From Sipunculus nudus (lineage: Eukaryota > Annelida > Sipuncula > Golfingiida > Sipunculidae), in assembly GCA_026874595.1 (NCBI GenBank), contig CM049319.1, positions 63,604,917 through 63,668,916 of the forward strand: a stretch of 64,000 nucleotides of DNA. Reading direction: 5' to 3'. The position numbers were made by a program, and so were the translations under genes. Under the pieces are notes generated by a model, which was given only the letters and a program-made list of their open reading frames with translations, was not told the DNA's origin and did no database searches. Positions 1-12,594 of the stretch are shown piece by piece (within the stretch, counting starts at the first letter, position 1; each line of letters opens with the position of its first letter).

Positions 1-270
1 ATAATTAAGTGTAAGTTTTAATTTTTTGTTCTCCCAAAATGTTTTCACAATATACATATCTATGTATTCCAGTGTATTAATATATACTTAGATCTCAATG
101 TTTGTAGCTTTTTATATTGTATATTTACTTGATTCGTTTTGTAAGTGTAAATATTAGACCAAGTGTAAATATAAAAGTCTGACCCATATAAAAATGTTGT
201 TTTTTTTCTTTTATTTGCTTATGGTGTTGGAAAATATACAGCATAGATTACGATAGTGAATATATATATA

Positions 271-336
271 CAGTCGAACCTGTCTTAGTGGGCACCTCTA
301 TGAAGTGGGCACCTCTATAAAGTGGGCATTTTTGGG
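271..336 (+). repeat. Terminal fragment of a pogo/Tc1-like MITE
   Basis: The stretch begins with CAGTCGAACCTG directly after TATATA and contains near-tandem copies of the words GTGGGCACCTCTA. Ends of the CAGTYGAACC type preceded by TA are typical of pogo/Tc1-mariner non-autonomous elements. Only one end is visible, so this is a fragment or a decayed copy. The call rests on the terminal motif and its TA context. Confidence 0.4.
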
Positions 337-2888
337 CAGTCTTATTTTGTTCTTCTCTTTATTATGTTAGCTAATGTGGGCACTTTTCTCCAGCTTCATC
401 GATTTTCCCAGCTGAAAGTGTCTTCTTATTTAAACTTTAGGAGCTTTATTTATAGTGAATTTTTAATTACAAGTATTCAGAATAACCACTTATTATTAAA
501 TATTTATATTTCAAATATTAATGGTATTGATCAAACAGATGAACAAAAGTCAGAGGGGTATTACTTTCCTATTGCATAATAATAGCCTTCTTGACTCAAG
601 GCTAGGCATGGGATACTAATTAGATTACTTTAATGTGGCTGCACATGCTCTGGTCAGACCCCAGCCCAGACTGGCTGTTCCCGTGCTGTTTATAGCCAAC
701 AGTAAATGCACCCTCCAGTAGCCATTCATATTGGATTAATAGGCATACCTTTATTTGACAGTCGCTAGACTTTCTTGTGTAAATGAAGCAAATGACGCCA
801 TAGTTAATACCATGAGTGGAACCCTGCTCATTCACCCAATTACTTGGTACTCTGAGATAAGGTAATAGGGTAAGGTTCCCCTGTCTCTGTACAATGTTTA
901 CTTTGCAGTTGTACTTGATGATCAACACCAAACACTGGTCTTTCTGTGTCATATTCAGTTACTGTCAACTTAAAAACTGTCAACCCCAGACTGAAATATA
1001 ATTTCAAAGATGTACCTGTTCACAGATTCTGAGAGTGTTTTTTTTTTACAGAAAGTTTGTGGAACAGTATGGTACATCTAAGGATGCACTGGGACTTATC
1101 AAAATACTAGAAAGATATAAATAACAGGATCAATGCTTGTAGATCATATTCATCGATTTATGTTGTAACACACACATAGACACACACATATGTTTAATTT
1201 ATTTATGTTTAGTATAGAGTATATGTATTAAAATTATAGTAATAAACTGCCTTGACTGTTATAAAATGTTTGTTTGTTTATTGCGATTTATATCACTATG
1301 TTTGGAAATAGAGCATCATGTGTAAAAAGCTTAACATGTAAGTTCAGTGATCATGATCTGTTGTCATGTTTTCTGATGAGGGGCTCTACATAAAATTTAA
1401 TAATTATTCATATTAAATCAATTCAATAAAAATTATTACTGGCTTTCAGTGAAGTTAATCTTTCATATTTTCTGTATTTTCCTCCGTAACTAATCCAAAT
1501 AATAATTTATCGTTCTTTGCATATGCCATCAATGATCATGCAAAATACTAAGCAATTCTAAATATGGCGTGGTTCAAAAAGTTATAGAATTTTTAGCAAG
1601 GGTATTTAAGTTTTTTTAATCAGATCTCCCAGTGTCAGCTCCTATATATTTTACCTTTATGATAGAGAACAGAGTAAAGTTTGGTAAAGTTTCAAACGAG
1701 TGAAGAAGGCGTCGAGAAGATTTGTTCAAGTGATTCGCCAATACAGGATTTTAGGAAAGAGGAACTTTCACATAAAAGAAGACATTAAATAAGACATTTA
1801 CATAGGACCGTTTTGTTTCCATCTAATAAAGGCACGGTCATTCACCACAAGACCACTATACTCTTTAGCGCCATCTTTCGTTCAAGGATCGAACGACTCA
1901 TCCTATTATTTTTTATGAAACTGAGCTGGAGATTTAGTCAAATTTCTATAAGAGTGAGTATTGTTACCACTTGCATACATTTATCCCTTCAAGAAGAAGA
2001 AAAAAAACCTCTCTGTAGCCAACCCTCAACTATGTCAAATTTTTTTATCTTGAGTGTCGGGAACGATACCAGGTGTGTCCCAAGGGGGTTCCTTCCCATA
2101 TTTTTCCATGAACACTGAAACATTATACAGTTTTCTTTAACGACGAGCCTATTGCAGCGTAATCTATTATCAACCATGTGAACTAGCACCAACATATGAT
2201 ATGCAAATATTTGTAAATTGGAGTGTTTTAAATTAACATTTTGCAAAAATTAAATGTTGCGAATTGAGCAAATATGACGTTTGCATAACCCAAATATGTA
2301 TTCCATAATTATGAAAATAAAATGGGAAGGGAAAGGGGGTGGGGGGTGGATGGTAATGCCCGTGCTTCTGTCGACTGTTTGAAATATGGATATATTATAA
2401 TGGTTATCCAGATTACCTCCAAAATTTAATGGATTAGTCCTAGGGTATTATTTACACTAATTTTACAATAAAGTGCAATTAATCAGTTCAATACATATTG
2501 TGAAAACTGAAAAAATAAACATACCAACCAGTAAACCAAATAATCAACTAAGGAAAACTTTAATACCTAGCCACCTGGCGAAGGTATGATAAACCATCTT
2601 ATGTAAGGCCATCTCATTTCATTTGAAATGTTTTAATTAAATTCCCTATTACGCTGCTATTACTTCAAAGGTATATAAACATTTGCAGTAACATGTTTAT
2701 TATCTCATGTTATTAGTACATTTTAAATGAATACAAACGTTTCCTAGCAAACCCATCCGGACCCACGAGCCTACCATCTTCAATTCGTTCGTTGTATGTG
2801 TTGTGATGGTACTGTGAGTAAACACAGTCAGCGTGTTCCTGTTTACCATAACAAGACTACAGGTTAGTCACGCTAACCTGTTAGGATC
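337..2888. other. Gene-free AT-rich stretch
   Basis: No ORF here resembles a protein family; the longest reading frames are about 100 codons, overlap on both strands and look like chance. A short CA-rich microsatellite lies near 1169-1190. I see no RNA gene or recognisable mobile element. Confidence 0.6.
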
Positions 2889-3062
2889 ACGACCGGCGGC
2901 CATTTTGTCGGTTACCCGCGTTATAAACACGTGGATATAAACAAAGCTGAGAGCCTGTGTTCCGTAGTTTATGTGCTTTTTGGCTTATTCTTATAAAAAG
3001 TTCAAATAGTTATCTGTATTTATAGACTTCAGCTATTGAAAAATTAGTATGTAGATAATGCG
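2889..3062 (+). repeat. Partial copy of a ~360-bp dispersed repeat (family D)
   Basis: A segment containing TTATAAACACGT, then AAACAA and GCCTGTGT, then TTCTTATAAAAAG matches the same ordered words at 60630-60740 (+) and, inverted, at 37700-37780. Only the right half of the family consensus is present. Its function is unknown. It may be an old SINE or MITE. Confidence 0.55.
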
Positions 3063-3256
3063 TAGGCGACCATGGAATACTTTCTTGTAAACTACGACAA
3101 ATTATTTTTAATGAACCGTTTCTATGGTAACGCGCATGCGCGTCACGGTCGTATGCTGTGTTCGGGTCATGCTTACATTTCAAATGTCACTAAATGGAAT
3201 CAGATATTGCCAGATAATCTGATGTCATTCTCACTCATAGAGATGACATTCTAAAA

Positions 3257-3661
3257 GGCTTTTGAGGCTCAGGGATAGAGCACAGGACTCAAAGGAGTCC
3301 GGGAGATCGTGAGTTCGAATCTCTGCCGAGGCCGTGAGATTATTCACGGTCGGCCCCCACCCAAGGTGAGCGCTCTACAGGCTTAATGGAAAAGCCGTGT
3401 TTCACTCTCATACGAGTGCGCCTTTCGGGGGTATCTCGTTGATATGACCCTGGAATGGGGGCGATTACACACCCGAGAGCAAGCTGGTGCAGTAGTCACC
3501 GGGCCTGAATCACACCATGATTTAAAATGAGAGGAAGCGTGTGATGCTGCCCTGTCAAGGAGTCCAAAACCGGAATGGAATTCTTCAGATGTACATATAC
3601 TTAGTTATGCTAGCATTAAAAAATTGGAGATGGTTGCCTCCTATCAAAATAAAAATAAAAA
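3257..3661 (+). mobile_element. tRNA-derived SINE, near full length
   Basis: The head carries RNA polymerase III promoter boxes like those of a tRNA: an A-box region (GGCTCAGGGATAGAGCAC) and a B-box (GAGTTCGAATCTC) about 35 bases later. A body of about 300 bases follows, ending in an A-rich tail (AAAATAAAAATAAAA). Parts of the body recur at 6497-6772 (+) and, inverted, at 15018, 30683, 37133 and 55022. This is the most complete copy in the window. I found no clear target-site duplication. SINEs of this type are moved by LINE machinery. Confidence 0.8.
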
Positions 3662-5187
3662 GGGGACTTTTTTCATTTTGAGTTTTATTATTTCAATTTA
3701 TATATTTATACAAATATGATCTTAGTTTGCCGATACTCGAACATTTAGTCCACGCCAGCAGATGTCGCACGTGAAAAGGTCTATTCCTCAAAGAATTACA
3801 GCAAACTATAATAATTCATATGGATCCTTTTAAATACATTATATAGATATCTAAAATCTGCAAAAGAAAGTCTCCTCCACATTCACAAGCTGGGCGACTT
3901 CCTATCAGTTTTACCTTAAATGGAATGCACCAAGAATTCATTCCCAACACTTGACACATAACTTAGAATTTCACGTTAAAATGACATTTGTCAGATATCC
4001 TAAAATTACACGTTGACAAATGACTCGTAAAAGTTACTTTGAAAATAAATCTTCGTAAATGACATTTCACAAATAACTAAAAATTACACCAAACAAAGAA
4101 ATCTTCACAATTTACACAAAAACACATTACATAATGGATCTTTGCAAATTTTGTAAAATTTACATTTCAGAAATGAAACCCCAGAATTAAGTAAAAATTA
4201 ACAATTTACTGGTGACACTGTAAAACATTATTATTTTCCACCCTTAACAAGGGGCCCGAAAGTGTTGTCTAGGCAATTATATTTGTAATTATTAAAGTAG
4301 TAAAAAATGCATGCATTCTGGCTGAACCCTTCAATACCCATTATTTATTATTATTATAATTATTTCATATTTACAATCATTTTAATTATTATTCTTTTTA
4401 ATTTTAATATATAGGATAACTTGTACTAAAGTCATTCTTATTTTTCCTTTCGGTCCTGTGAATATTTACATATATAAATTATCGAATATATATACATATA
4501 TACATACATATACGCAGATTAAATTTTTCAGAAATATAATTAATCCTGCATACTGTGGAGCATATCAATTAAAGCATAAAACATTACAGTATATCCGATA
4601 CTTGTGTGAATGGAAGAAAAAAAATAGTATGTTTTTCTAAACTACTGTTGAAAGTTTTTAGGATTTACCAGAAAACAATAACATTAAAAAATAGAGACTA
4701 TATGATAAGAAGGTAAGAAAGCACGATCTTAAACAGAAAGATTTGGTACTATGCGTAAAAGTGTCTAAGGACTTCACTGATGTAAGGTCATCTGACAACG
4801 TACTATTCATCTTAGTTTACAAGCAAAGATAAAAGTGCAGCCAAAAACTCCGTTTTCGATGGAGGAAGGGCAATAACATTTTTTATTGCAGACCTAAGCA
4901 CTTCAGCCGTTTATATATGTTGCTGTGAGGGGGCATTGATATATCTCGAATCATTAAATAGGCCGTAAATCTGTCGAGGGTATAAAAATAGGATCAGTCG
5001 GCATACAGTCAGAAGCCCCGTGGGACAGCCGGGTGGGAGGATAATGAGAGTTTACAACTAGTCCCCAGACGAAAGACTATCAACGTTACCACCTGTCAAT
5101 CAAAAGGATAAACCAAGCTCGTGAAATAAAGCATGGGCCAGTCAGGGGACAAAAGAAATATGTCACTACATGCCGGTTTATGCTATA

Positions 5188-5190
<3 letters not shown>
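3662..5190. other. Gene-free AT-rich stretch with degenerate internal repetition
   Basis: Between about 3950 and 4210 the sequence repeats variations of AAATTACAC, ACAAATGAC and AATTTACA, like a decayed minisatellite. No coding feature is recognisable. Confidence 0.4.

Positions 5191-5233
<43 letters not shown>
5191..5233. repeat. (TA)n microsatellite
   Basis: An uninterrupted AT dinucleotide run of about 43 bases. It is the first of about a dozen similar tracts in the window. Confidence 0.95.
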
Positions 5234-5235
<2 letters not shown>

Positions 5236-6496
5236 TAAAAGGTAGTGTTACCCTCGGATGTAAAGTGCTCTATGGCCTACAGACTAGGCCAGAGCGGTAT
5301 AAATCACTGAATTTACGGTGTTGTCTTCTTTATATATAAAGGGAATTGCATCTATTATAAATATATAATGGTACCCGACTGGGTCCAAAGCAGTCCCGAA
5401 CTAGCAGTCTGATCTACTAATTGCCGCAAACAGAGAGGACTGGACTGGATTCCAGTCTCTTCCGACCTCTACTTGTCCCCCCGCTCTGTGTCCGGCCTAA
5501 TTAACTGTGAATTGACGGTGACTGTAACGTCAATTCTGATAATTCTGAAATATTCTATCGCTTAATATTTGGGTATACCGTTCGAAGTTTCTGAACATCC
5601 GGTTCAAGTCAGTTTAAATGTGCATTTCAAAAAACCCTTTTTAGTACTGTGTCTTGTTTATTAATTTATACAATGCCTAAAAACACAGTTAAGATTTATT
5701 TCAAAAGGATATTTTTCAAATATTCCAAGCCCAGTATTTTAAAATGGCTACTTTTCCGGAATAATCATTCCAATGTCGACATAATTCCAAGAAGAGAAAA
5801 GATTCTTACTGATAAAAAAAACTGGTTAAAAACTGACGAAACATTACTTTAAATATTGATCTTGTGTAAATAAAACTACTGACGACAGCAGTAACCTATA
5901 GCTATGTGAATAATTTTTCAATCTGAAGTAAACACAAATTCACAAATCTCCAACAGGCAAGTCGAAATTTTCATTAATTGTGAAAAAAGTATATATGTTT
6001 ATATAAAACATAAATTTGGCGTTTAATATTCAATATTTTCTATGGTTTGATTTATTATTTGAATATTTGTTCCATGTAGTCTTGGTCTAACTACCAAGGG
6101 CTGCAAATGATAAATTATTGATAAAAATCATTTTTGAAAATCGACAATAAGTAGTGATGATCAGCCAGGTAGTATCGATTAAATATCGAGATGTTTATAG
6201 AAACGTAGGCAAAATCTGTATTATAATTGACTATGGCGGCATTCAAAAGTAATCCCTCTTTGGCATTGATTATTTATATATGGATTCTTATCACAGCCAT
6301 TTCTTACAATACAGGGGCGGGTTGGACTACAGGGGTGTATATATATACCCCCACATTTTGCATAGGTGATGATCAGTATAATCATCGCTGTGCTATTTAT
6401 AAAATAAGATTTAAGTCTGTTTTGCTCCCCCCCCCCCGCCACACACACACGCACATGATAATCATTCCCTTCACCCATGAAGATAAATCGACGCCA
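5234..6496. other. Gene-free stretch
   Basis: No protein family is recognisable. A C-run followed by CACACACAC lies near 6427-6453. A 141-codon frame starting at 6227 runs into the downstream SINE and is not considered a gene. Confidence 0.5.
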
Positions 6497-6772
6497 CTGT
6501 GTGCCCCCACCCAGGATGAGCGTGTTTCACTCACAAACAAGTACACCTTTCGGGGGTGCCTCGGTGGGACCGATTACATACACAGGACCAGCAGGTACAG
6601 TAGTCATCGGGTCTATTTAACACCAGAATATAAAATGAGAGGAAGCGTGTGATACTGCCCTGACATGTATGGTCCGAAACCGGAATGAAACAAAGCAAAT
6701 GTACATATACTTAGAGTTAAGCTAGCATTAAAAATGGAGGCGGTTACCTTTAACAACAAATATTTAAAAAAA
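6497..6772 (+). mobile_element. 5'-truncated SINE, same family as 3257-3661
   Basis: The body words match the SINE at 3257 in the same order: CCCCCACCCA, CACCTTTCGGGGGT, AAAATGAGAGGAAGCGTGTG, GTACATATACTTAG, GCTAGCATTAAAAA, ending in an A-rich tail. The tRNA-like head with its A and B boxes is missing, as expected for a LINE-mobilised insertion truncated at its 5' end. Confidence 0.78.
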
Positions 6773-6971
6773 TCAGCTGGCTATTGATATTTCCATTTAA
6801 TCAGTCTGAATAGGTCCTTGCCTATTTGAGAAACGGCAAGACTTTCAACAGTATAAACCTCAGCGACAGTGTGTAACCGTTAATAAGACCATCCCTCTTC
6901 AAAGCGGGCCTGTTAAAAAATGTATCTCTAGCTCAGCCAATCAGCGTGAGATATTTAGGTGTACACTAGAC
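6773..6971. other. Short spacer
   Basis: Nothing recognised between the SINE and the duplicated segment. Confidence 0.4.
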
Positions 6972-9065
6972 GAAGGCAGACAAACTTTGTTACATTTACC
7001 CATTGGCTGAAACGATCATGGCGATCTGTGTGTTGCCAACTGTGCAGCGGCGCAGGGAACCAATACCAATTACACAATCGTTGCGATAGATATATTGATA
7101 CTGAGATATATTACAAGACACGTAGGTCCATGTTATCGACTACCTGAATACATGATTTCAGTGCGAGTGTTACCAAGCGGGTCGTGCTGTCTATTGCCGT
7201 TGGGACCACTGTTAGCGTTCTCATAGCAACGGGACATTCACATGAGGCGTGACGGCCTGATATGTAAATTCAAGAGAATCGTCAGGAGCCTTGTGACGCC
7301 CTAATATGCAAATATCAGGGATTCACCATACAGAACTTACAGGGCTGTAATGATAAGGGTTGGTAATGAGTTACGCTTTCGGTACATGGACGTCTATCGG
7401 TACATGGAATCACATTGTATATTAACATTTCAGTAGGAAACGTAAATACTAAAACCCAGACAGGGCTATCCCATCGATAATATCGATCTATATGGATCGA
7501 TGATATACCACGACACCCACGATCAGGATAGGGTCGGCTTAAGACCTATACAGCCCCTATTCCTGAAACAAAATATCAATTTAACCTTCGAATGCTGAAA
7601 GTTTGCGTAAAATAGAATAAAATTGCTATATCCTTAAGTTCAAAAGTCTTTTCTAGGCAATATAATATCAATTAAACCTTCGAATTGATTAAGTTAAGAG
7701 ATATTTTGTTCGATGATTACTGTTGCCGTCTACTTTTGAAGTCATTCCTAAGCAATGTATCTTTAAGTAATGAGATTTAGGAGGCCCAGGAATTAAAGCC
7801 CATTAACTCTTAGACAGTCTGTCAGCATTTGTTTGTCACGCCGCTGGGTTTACACATAAAGTAATCAGCACTTTGCCGACCTCCTTGAAGACTACTTTGG
7901 GAAGAGGTAAAGAACGGTGAATTGACTCGAGAGTAAATTCAGCTTTCCTGTTGTAGCATCCACTAAATTAAACTCGACAGACACGAGGCCAAATGGTGAT
8001 TTAATTTTCCTTAGTTGAGCAGCTACGTAACTTCTGACATCAGGAGCGTAGGAGCAAAGTGTCAAATTAATCTTTAAAATAGGATTCCAAGAACGCTGAC
8101 ATCAACATATTAACCTAAAATAACCTAAAACTTTACTACTTAAAATTTCTTTATAAATTGGAACCTAAAATTACTGTGATTGAAATCACTTAAACCCCAT
8201 TAACCTATTTTACCTGACTCAGTGAGTCATCTCGGGGAACAGACGTCAATCTAATTCTGTCTCAAATGCCAAAGTCGTGTGGTCCGTGACCTCAAATCTT
8301 GGAAGGTTATCGCTCTCCCCACTGCCGCTTTTTCACCAAGTTTAGGGCAGATTTTCATTTTTTTTTGTTATTTTACGAAACCTCCTACCACATATTTGTA
8401 CAGTGAAAAGAAATGAAATATTTTTTTAAATTAGTATTTTGAAAACTTGTCGACGGCATCAAAAGCTGTACAGCCATTTGGCACCCACAGATAAAAGCAA
8501 CTATAGTTTATACTAAAGGCTGTTTCCTTGCTCCTTTTCTTAAAAAATTGTATATTTTACCTGTAGGCATTGTAATAAGCAGGATACATGCCTGCAGGTC
8601 TGAAGCAATGCATATTTGTTCCTGGTATAGTTTTTTTACTACCGCTAGTTGGATATTTAGGCCCTTATTTAAGACTCATATGGGTCGCTTGTGACCGTGG
8701 TGGCTTAAACGTATGCTCGTATTTATCACTTTTATGCATGGTTTACTAGAAATCTAATTTCTAAGGAAGGCAGAGGGGATTTGAAAGTAGTGCTACACAA
8801 TGTACATTAATTCAGTTTTGAACCTAACTTATGCAAGGATCCGCCATGTTGGAGTTCCAATTCCTCTAAAGTGTATGTTTGGGATAAATACCATAATACG
8901 TTTTGATAATAAATAGATGGCCCTAATACAAAATGAAGGAATAGATAAACATGACTCAAATGATGTAAGCAAGACTTGTGAAAGAGTATTTTGTGCAGTA
9001 AACCTCATGCCATCTTATTGTAAAATATGTGCATCTGCCAATCCGTTAATAGTTTGAAAAAAGGT
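6972..9065 (+). repeat. Copy A of a ~2.1-2.4 kb direct duplication
   Basis: This segment aligns along nearly its whole length with 12595-14955 in the same orientation, about 5.6 kb away. Shared landmarks in order include ACACAATCGTTGCGATAG, TGAATACATGATTTCAG, TGAGGCGTGACGGCCTGATA, TATCGATCTATATGGATCGA, GTCAAATTAATCTTTAAAAT, CCTGACTCAGTGAGTCATCT and AAGCAAGACTTGT. Copy A lacks about 60-70 bases that copy B carries near 13856-13925. No conserved reading frame is shared. It is either a segmental duplication or two insertions of an unclassified transposon; no terminal inverted repeats were seen. Confidence 0.85.
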
Positions 9066-9091
9066 GTCAGCCTTGTCCAACACACTTTCTT

Positions 9092-10978
9092 TTATTTATA
9101 CCCTTGTATTAGCTTAATACTGTGAAGCGGAACTGAAGTGTGCTTGTCTGAAAACAAACCATTAACAAGTGCATGTGCACCAGTAAAAGACCTACTAGAA
9201 AATGGCAAAGTGTTTGCTAACATGAGAGTTTGGCCTGAACCAGTGTCCACCAGAATTCTATTAGAGGTAGCATCTGAAAAATCACTCGAAAGTGATACAA
9301 AATCATCATGTATGAAGAGCTCAAATAACTCCATTTCAGAGTCAGGAGAGGAATCTACTACCTAGATTTTATCAAACAAAGAACTGACGCTGACAGTGTC
9401 AGTCATAAACTCTTTTTCAGAGTCACAAAAGAAATCTACATCCTTATTACAATCAAATTCCTCATGGGAGTCAGCAGAGGAATTTTCCTTAGCAGAAACT
9501 AACTTCTGTTTGTCATAAGAAGACCTGGCCTCGTTTGAAATACTATCGCTGGAGTCATAAAAGGACTAAAAAAGGACTAAGCCTTATTTAGAGGATACCC
9601 CTCGCAGGAGTCTTGAAAGGACCTAGCCTTTTCTAATTCCTAGCAGGAATCAAATGAGGCTTTAACCCCGCAAGCTACGGATTCTGCTTTGGAGTCAGAC
9701 GGCACGTTGGCCTCCGTAGCATCAAACTCTTTTTTAGAGTCCGGAAAAGAGTTGAAACCCTTATTTATATGAAAAGAGCTTGGCTCTTGTACTATGCTAT
9801 GCATAGATTTTAAAACAAAACCAGAAGGTTTACTCTTTGGTTTATTTGCAAGTTTCCAGCAGTCAGATATTAGATGACCTTCCTTTTTGCAGTATTTTCA
9901 GTTTTTTTAAATGACTGGTCTTTGTTGGACTCAGACACAGTGAACGTGGACTGAGGTGTAGCAATGGACTTTGTTGACTATCAGGACAACTAAGACTGGG
10001 TGACTGCGCCTTAAACTTCTTTTGACTATACTGATTTACATTCTTGTTTGTGAATGACCGGTTTGATTTGCTTCTAAAGGACATTTTGTTTGTTAATGAA
10101 TAATCATTAGGTAATTGAGCAGCAGTATCAAGTGTTTCAGGACTTTTCTTATCAGGAAAATGTTTAACATCTGCGTTAATACAGCGCTTAAATTCTTCAA
10201 GCAAAATCAACTGGCACAAATTTTCATAATCTTTCATTACATTTTCAGAACTACACCAGCGATCAAACTATTCTCTCGTCCTAGCAAATGCTACATAGGT
10301 CTGTTCTTTGCGCTTTTCCCAATTTCTGAATTTCTAGCGGTAAGCCTCCGGAACTAACTCTTAACATTTTAGGATTAACCGTTTAACCTAGTCATAGTCA
10401 GCAGCGGCTTCTACTGAAAGCTCTGTATAAATTTCTCTGGCCTTGCCAGTCAATACACTTTGTAAAAGCATAGTCCAATTTTCCTTAGGCCATTTTAAAT
10501 TTTCAGCTACCTTTTCAAAGTGTAAGACATATTTATCAACCACTTTTTCTTGAAAAGGTGGGACAAGTCTATTGTGTTTAGTAACATCAAAACTGTGAGT
10601 TGGGGCAGCATGTAGACTATATTCTAGTTTAAGCCCTTATAACTGCAGTCGTTTAAATTCAATTTCTTTTTATTTTTCTAGTCTTTCTCTTTCTAATTCT
10701 TTTTCTTTTAGTGCTAGCTCATGTTGCATTTCTAACTTTCTTAATTCTAACTGCATAGCAAGGCTGTCATTTCTTGATGTTTCCACATCACTCTCTTTAA
10801 TGAAACCTTTGCTAACTAGATCTTGCATGATTTTAGCAATGATTTCAGGCTTTCTCAAAACTTTTTTCACACCTAGCATTAAGTGTTGTCCCAAACGCAA
10901 CAACTCATCTTTTGTCAACTGTTCAAGTTGATCAGGGTCTGTATCTTCAACGAATGCCTCAGGTTTGAAATCTGCCAT
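9092..10978 (-). pseudogene. Decayed Gypsy-type LTR retrotransposon: Gag and aspartic protease
   Basis: On the minus strand a Gag-like reading frame starts with ATG at 10978 (MADFKPEAFVED...) and contains a charged helix rich in KELERERLEK. It continues through frame shifts and in-frame stops into a capsid-like segment (PPFQEKVVDKYVLHFEKVAE, KWPKENW, LTGKAREIY) and a block near 10237-9990 (LILLEEFKRCI). A zinc knuckle follows near 9850-9895 (YCKKEGHLISDCW), where a TGA stands at the expected first cysteine codon. A linker with repeated Asp-Ser-x-x-Glu-Phe units leads to a retroviral-type protease (ILVDTGSGQTLML, active-site DTG) at 9334-9092. There is no reverse transcriptase or integrase; the element is cut off after the protease, where copy A begins. 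Several stops and frameshifts make it inactive. In an intact relative, Gag forms the particle and the protease matures it. The family call is from motif order. Confidence 0.8.
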
Positions 10979-11087
10979 GTAATATGTTAAAATAATAACA
11001 AAAAAACACTGAGATAAATCTTGTAAACAGTGTATTGTAAACAATGTGTCTAGATCAAGGCCAAATAAATTTTCAAAACTATAAAGC

Positions 11088-11105
11088 CTCCCGGACAAGC
11101 CCACA
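11088..11105 (-). other. Candidate primer-binding site, tRNA-Pro type
   Basis: The minus strand reads TGTGGGCTTGTCCGGGAG, which matches the known proline-tRNA primer site of murine leukaemia-type elements at 15 of 18 positions. It lies just inside the putative LTR and 110 bases before the Gag ATG at 10978, the expected location. In a live element this is where a host tRNA primes minus-strand DNA synthesis. Confidence 0.6.
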
Positions 11106-11111
11106 ATTTTA

Positions 11112-12023
11112 TGTTACGGAACCTAATAATAACAGAGCACTTAATCGTGATCAACACAAATCCCGTCCCGAAGATAAAAAAATCAAATTCTGTAACACTA
11201 GGCAGCGTGAAATGTTTAGGGGAATGAATAAAGAAGTCAGTGGTATTTTGTCAACAAATAAATATATAATTTATACTTAGAACAACATTAACATTACAAT
11301 ACACTAAATCAATACAGTTACACAGTCTAAAAATAAAATGTCCAGCACCAGAGTGTCCGGCTCCCAGGCTTTGATTTCTGGATACCACCACTGTCACAGC
11401 TCAACAAGAGTCCTTTTACACCAAGAATCAACGTAAATAGTAATAATCCAAAGGCAGACTTGAGACAGTCCGTATTAAAATATTTATTAAATCCGTTGAA
11501 TATCTGACACCACTGCAATTACCGGAGAAGGTCCCAAAACCGAAAAGAAAGTAACACTCTTAGTGCCCGCTGGTATTTTCCTTTCTGCCGGCTCTAAACA
11601 CAGCCCCTAATTTATAGCTTTTCTCTCGAAAATTCTAGAAATGTAAAATTCCCAAACAACGATACACACGCTGCAGTCACGCACATGTACAAACCCGACA
11701 CATCCAGAACAAAAAAGAACACTATGTCTCTACGCTTTCGACCCCACATGTGAGCCAGCGCCGAACAAGCGAGGTTCCCACAACAAGGAACTATGGCAGC
11801 GCTGCACGAACCACGATGTCAACAGACACATATACTGGCGACGAACGCAGTCAAAATTATATTAGCTACAGGTCTGTAACGCAACCAGATCTATTTGTTC
11901 CTTCTTGTTTGCGTTGCAACTACTGGTGGAGAGTTCACACTCTTAAGCTTGGTCAGATCTGACTAAAGTGGTTCAGGCCACGATATCCGGTGTTCAGCGA
12001 GAGGACATGCAACAACCCCTACA
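11112..12023 (-). mobile_element. Putative 5' LTR of the Gypsy-type remnant (912 bp)
   Basis: On the minus strand the block begins TGTAGGGG (from 12023) and ends CCGTAACA (at 11112), giving the TG...CA limits of an LTR, six bases before the primer-binding site. A TATAAA box lies at 11616-11611 and an AATAAA signal at 11488-11483, in the order promoter then poly(A) signal expected for U3-R-U5. No second LTR is present in the window, so the boundaries are inferred from motifs and from position next to Gag, not from a repeat pair. Confidence 0.55.
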
Positions 12024-12194
12024 TATTACAATTAATACAGTTGTGGTGACCTAGTTGAGATATAAATTGTAACTTAAATGTTTGATCAGTATGTATGAAA
12101 TAATTGGCACTTACTCTCAAGAAAACCAGACAATGGCCTCCTCTATTGGCTCTTGTTTACAGCCCGAACAGACATTCTGGGAAGGCTAAGGAGG

Positions 12195-12414
12195 CAGGGG
12201 CGGATCCAGGATTTAGGAAAAGGGGGGGGGGGGGGGTCCAACCCCGGAGACCGATGAAAATCCTAAAAAAGGTCATCAGGTCTGGAAAAGGGGGGGGGGG
12301 GGTCCAGGTCGCAAAATTACATCTAAAACCCCGTAAAAAAGGTTGCTTCGGGTGAAAAGGGGGGGGGGGGTCCGGACCCCTGGACCCCCCCCCCCCTCCC
12401 CGATCCGCTTCTGG
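12195..12414. mobile_element. G-rich MITE with GGATCC termini
   Basis: The left end CAGGGGCGGATCCAGG is roughly inverted at the right end (CGATCCGCTTCTGG). The interior has three poly-G runs of 11-14 bases and one long poly-C run, with near-repeats of AAAAAAGG and GGTCC. Related ends or bodies recur near 38477-38635, 49722-49862, 56101-56185, 24142-24392 and 43127-43185. It is non-autonomous with no coding capacity; the proline- and glycine-rich reading frames here come from the homopolymers. Confidence 0.6.
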
Positions 12415-12594
12415 GATGGGTCTATCCTTGGGCAGTTTATGAGGGAACCACCATATTTGGGCGTTTTTAGGTAATTTGCATAGATCCACTTGTTAATTTG
12501 CATGTGATTCCCTATTGGGGTTGTAGTCCAATAAGAGGGAGAACGTTTACATACAGGTGTTCGGACTCCAGGAATGGAGCCTGAATGTTTGGGC

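Noticed and set aside
3257-3340. A functional tRNA gene
   Set aside because: The A and B boxes continue into a SINE body present in several copies, and the stems do not pair as a proper cloverleaf.
6227-6652. 141-codon frame as a possible membrane protein
   Set aside because: It runs across a C-run and CA repeat into a SINE, so its second half is repeat-derived.
12104-12503. Proline- and glycine-rich reading frames
   Set aside because: They come from poly-G/poly-C runs inside a MITE and have no conserved domain.
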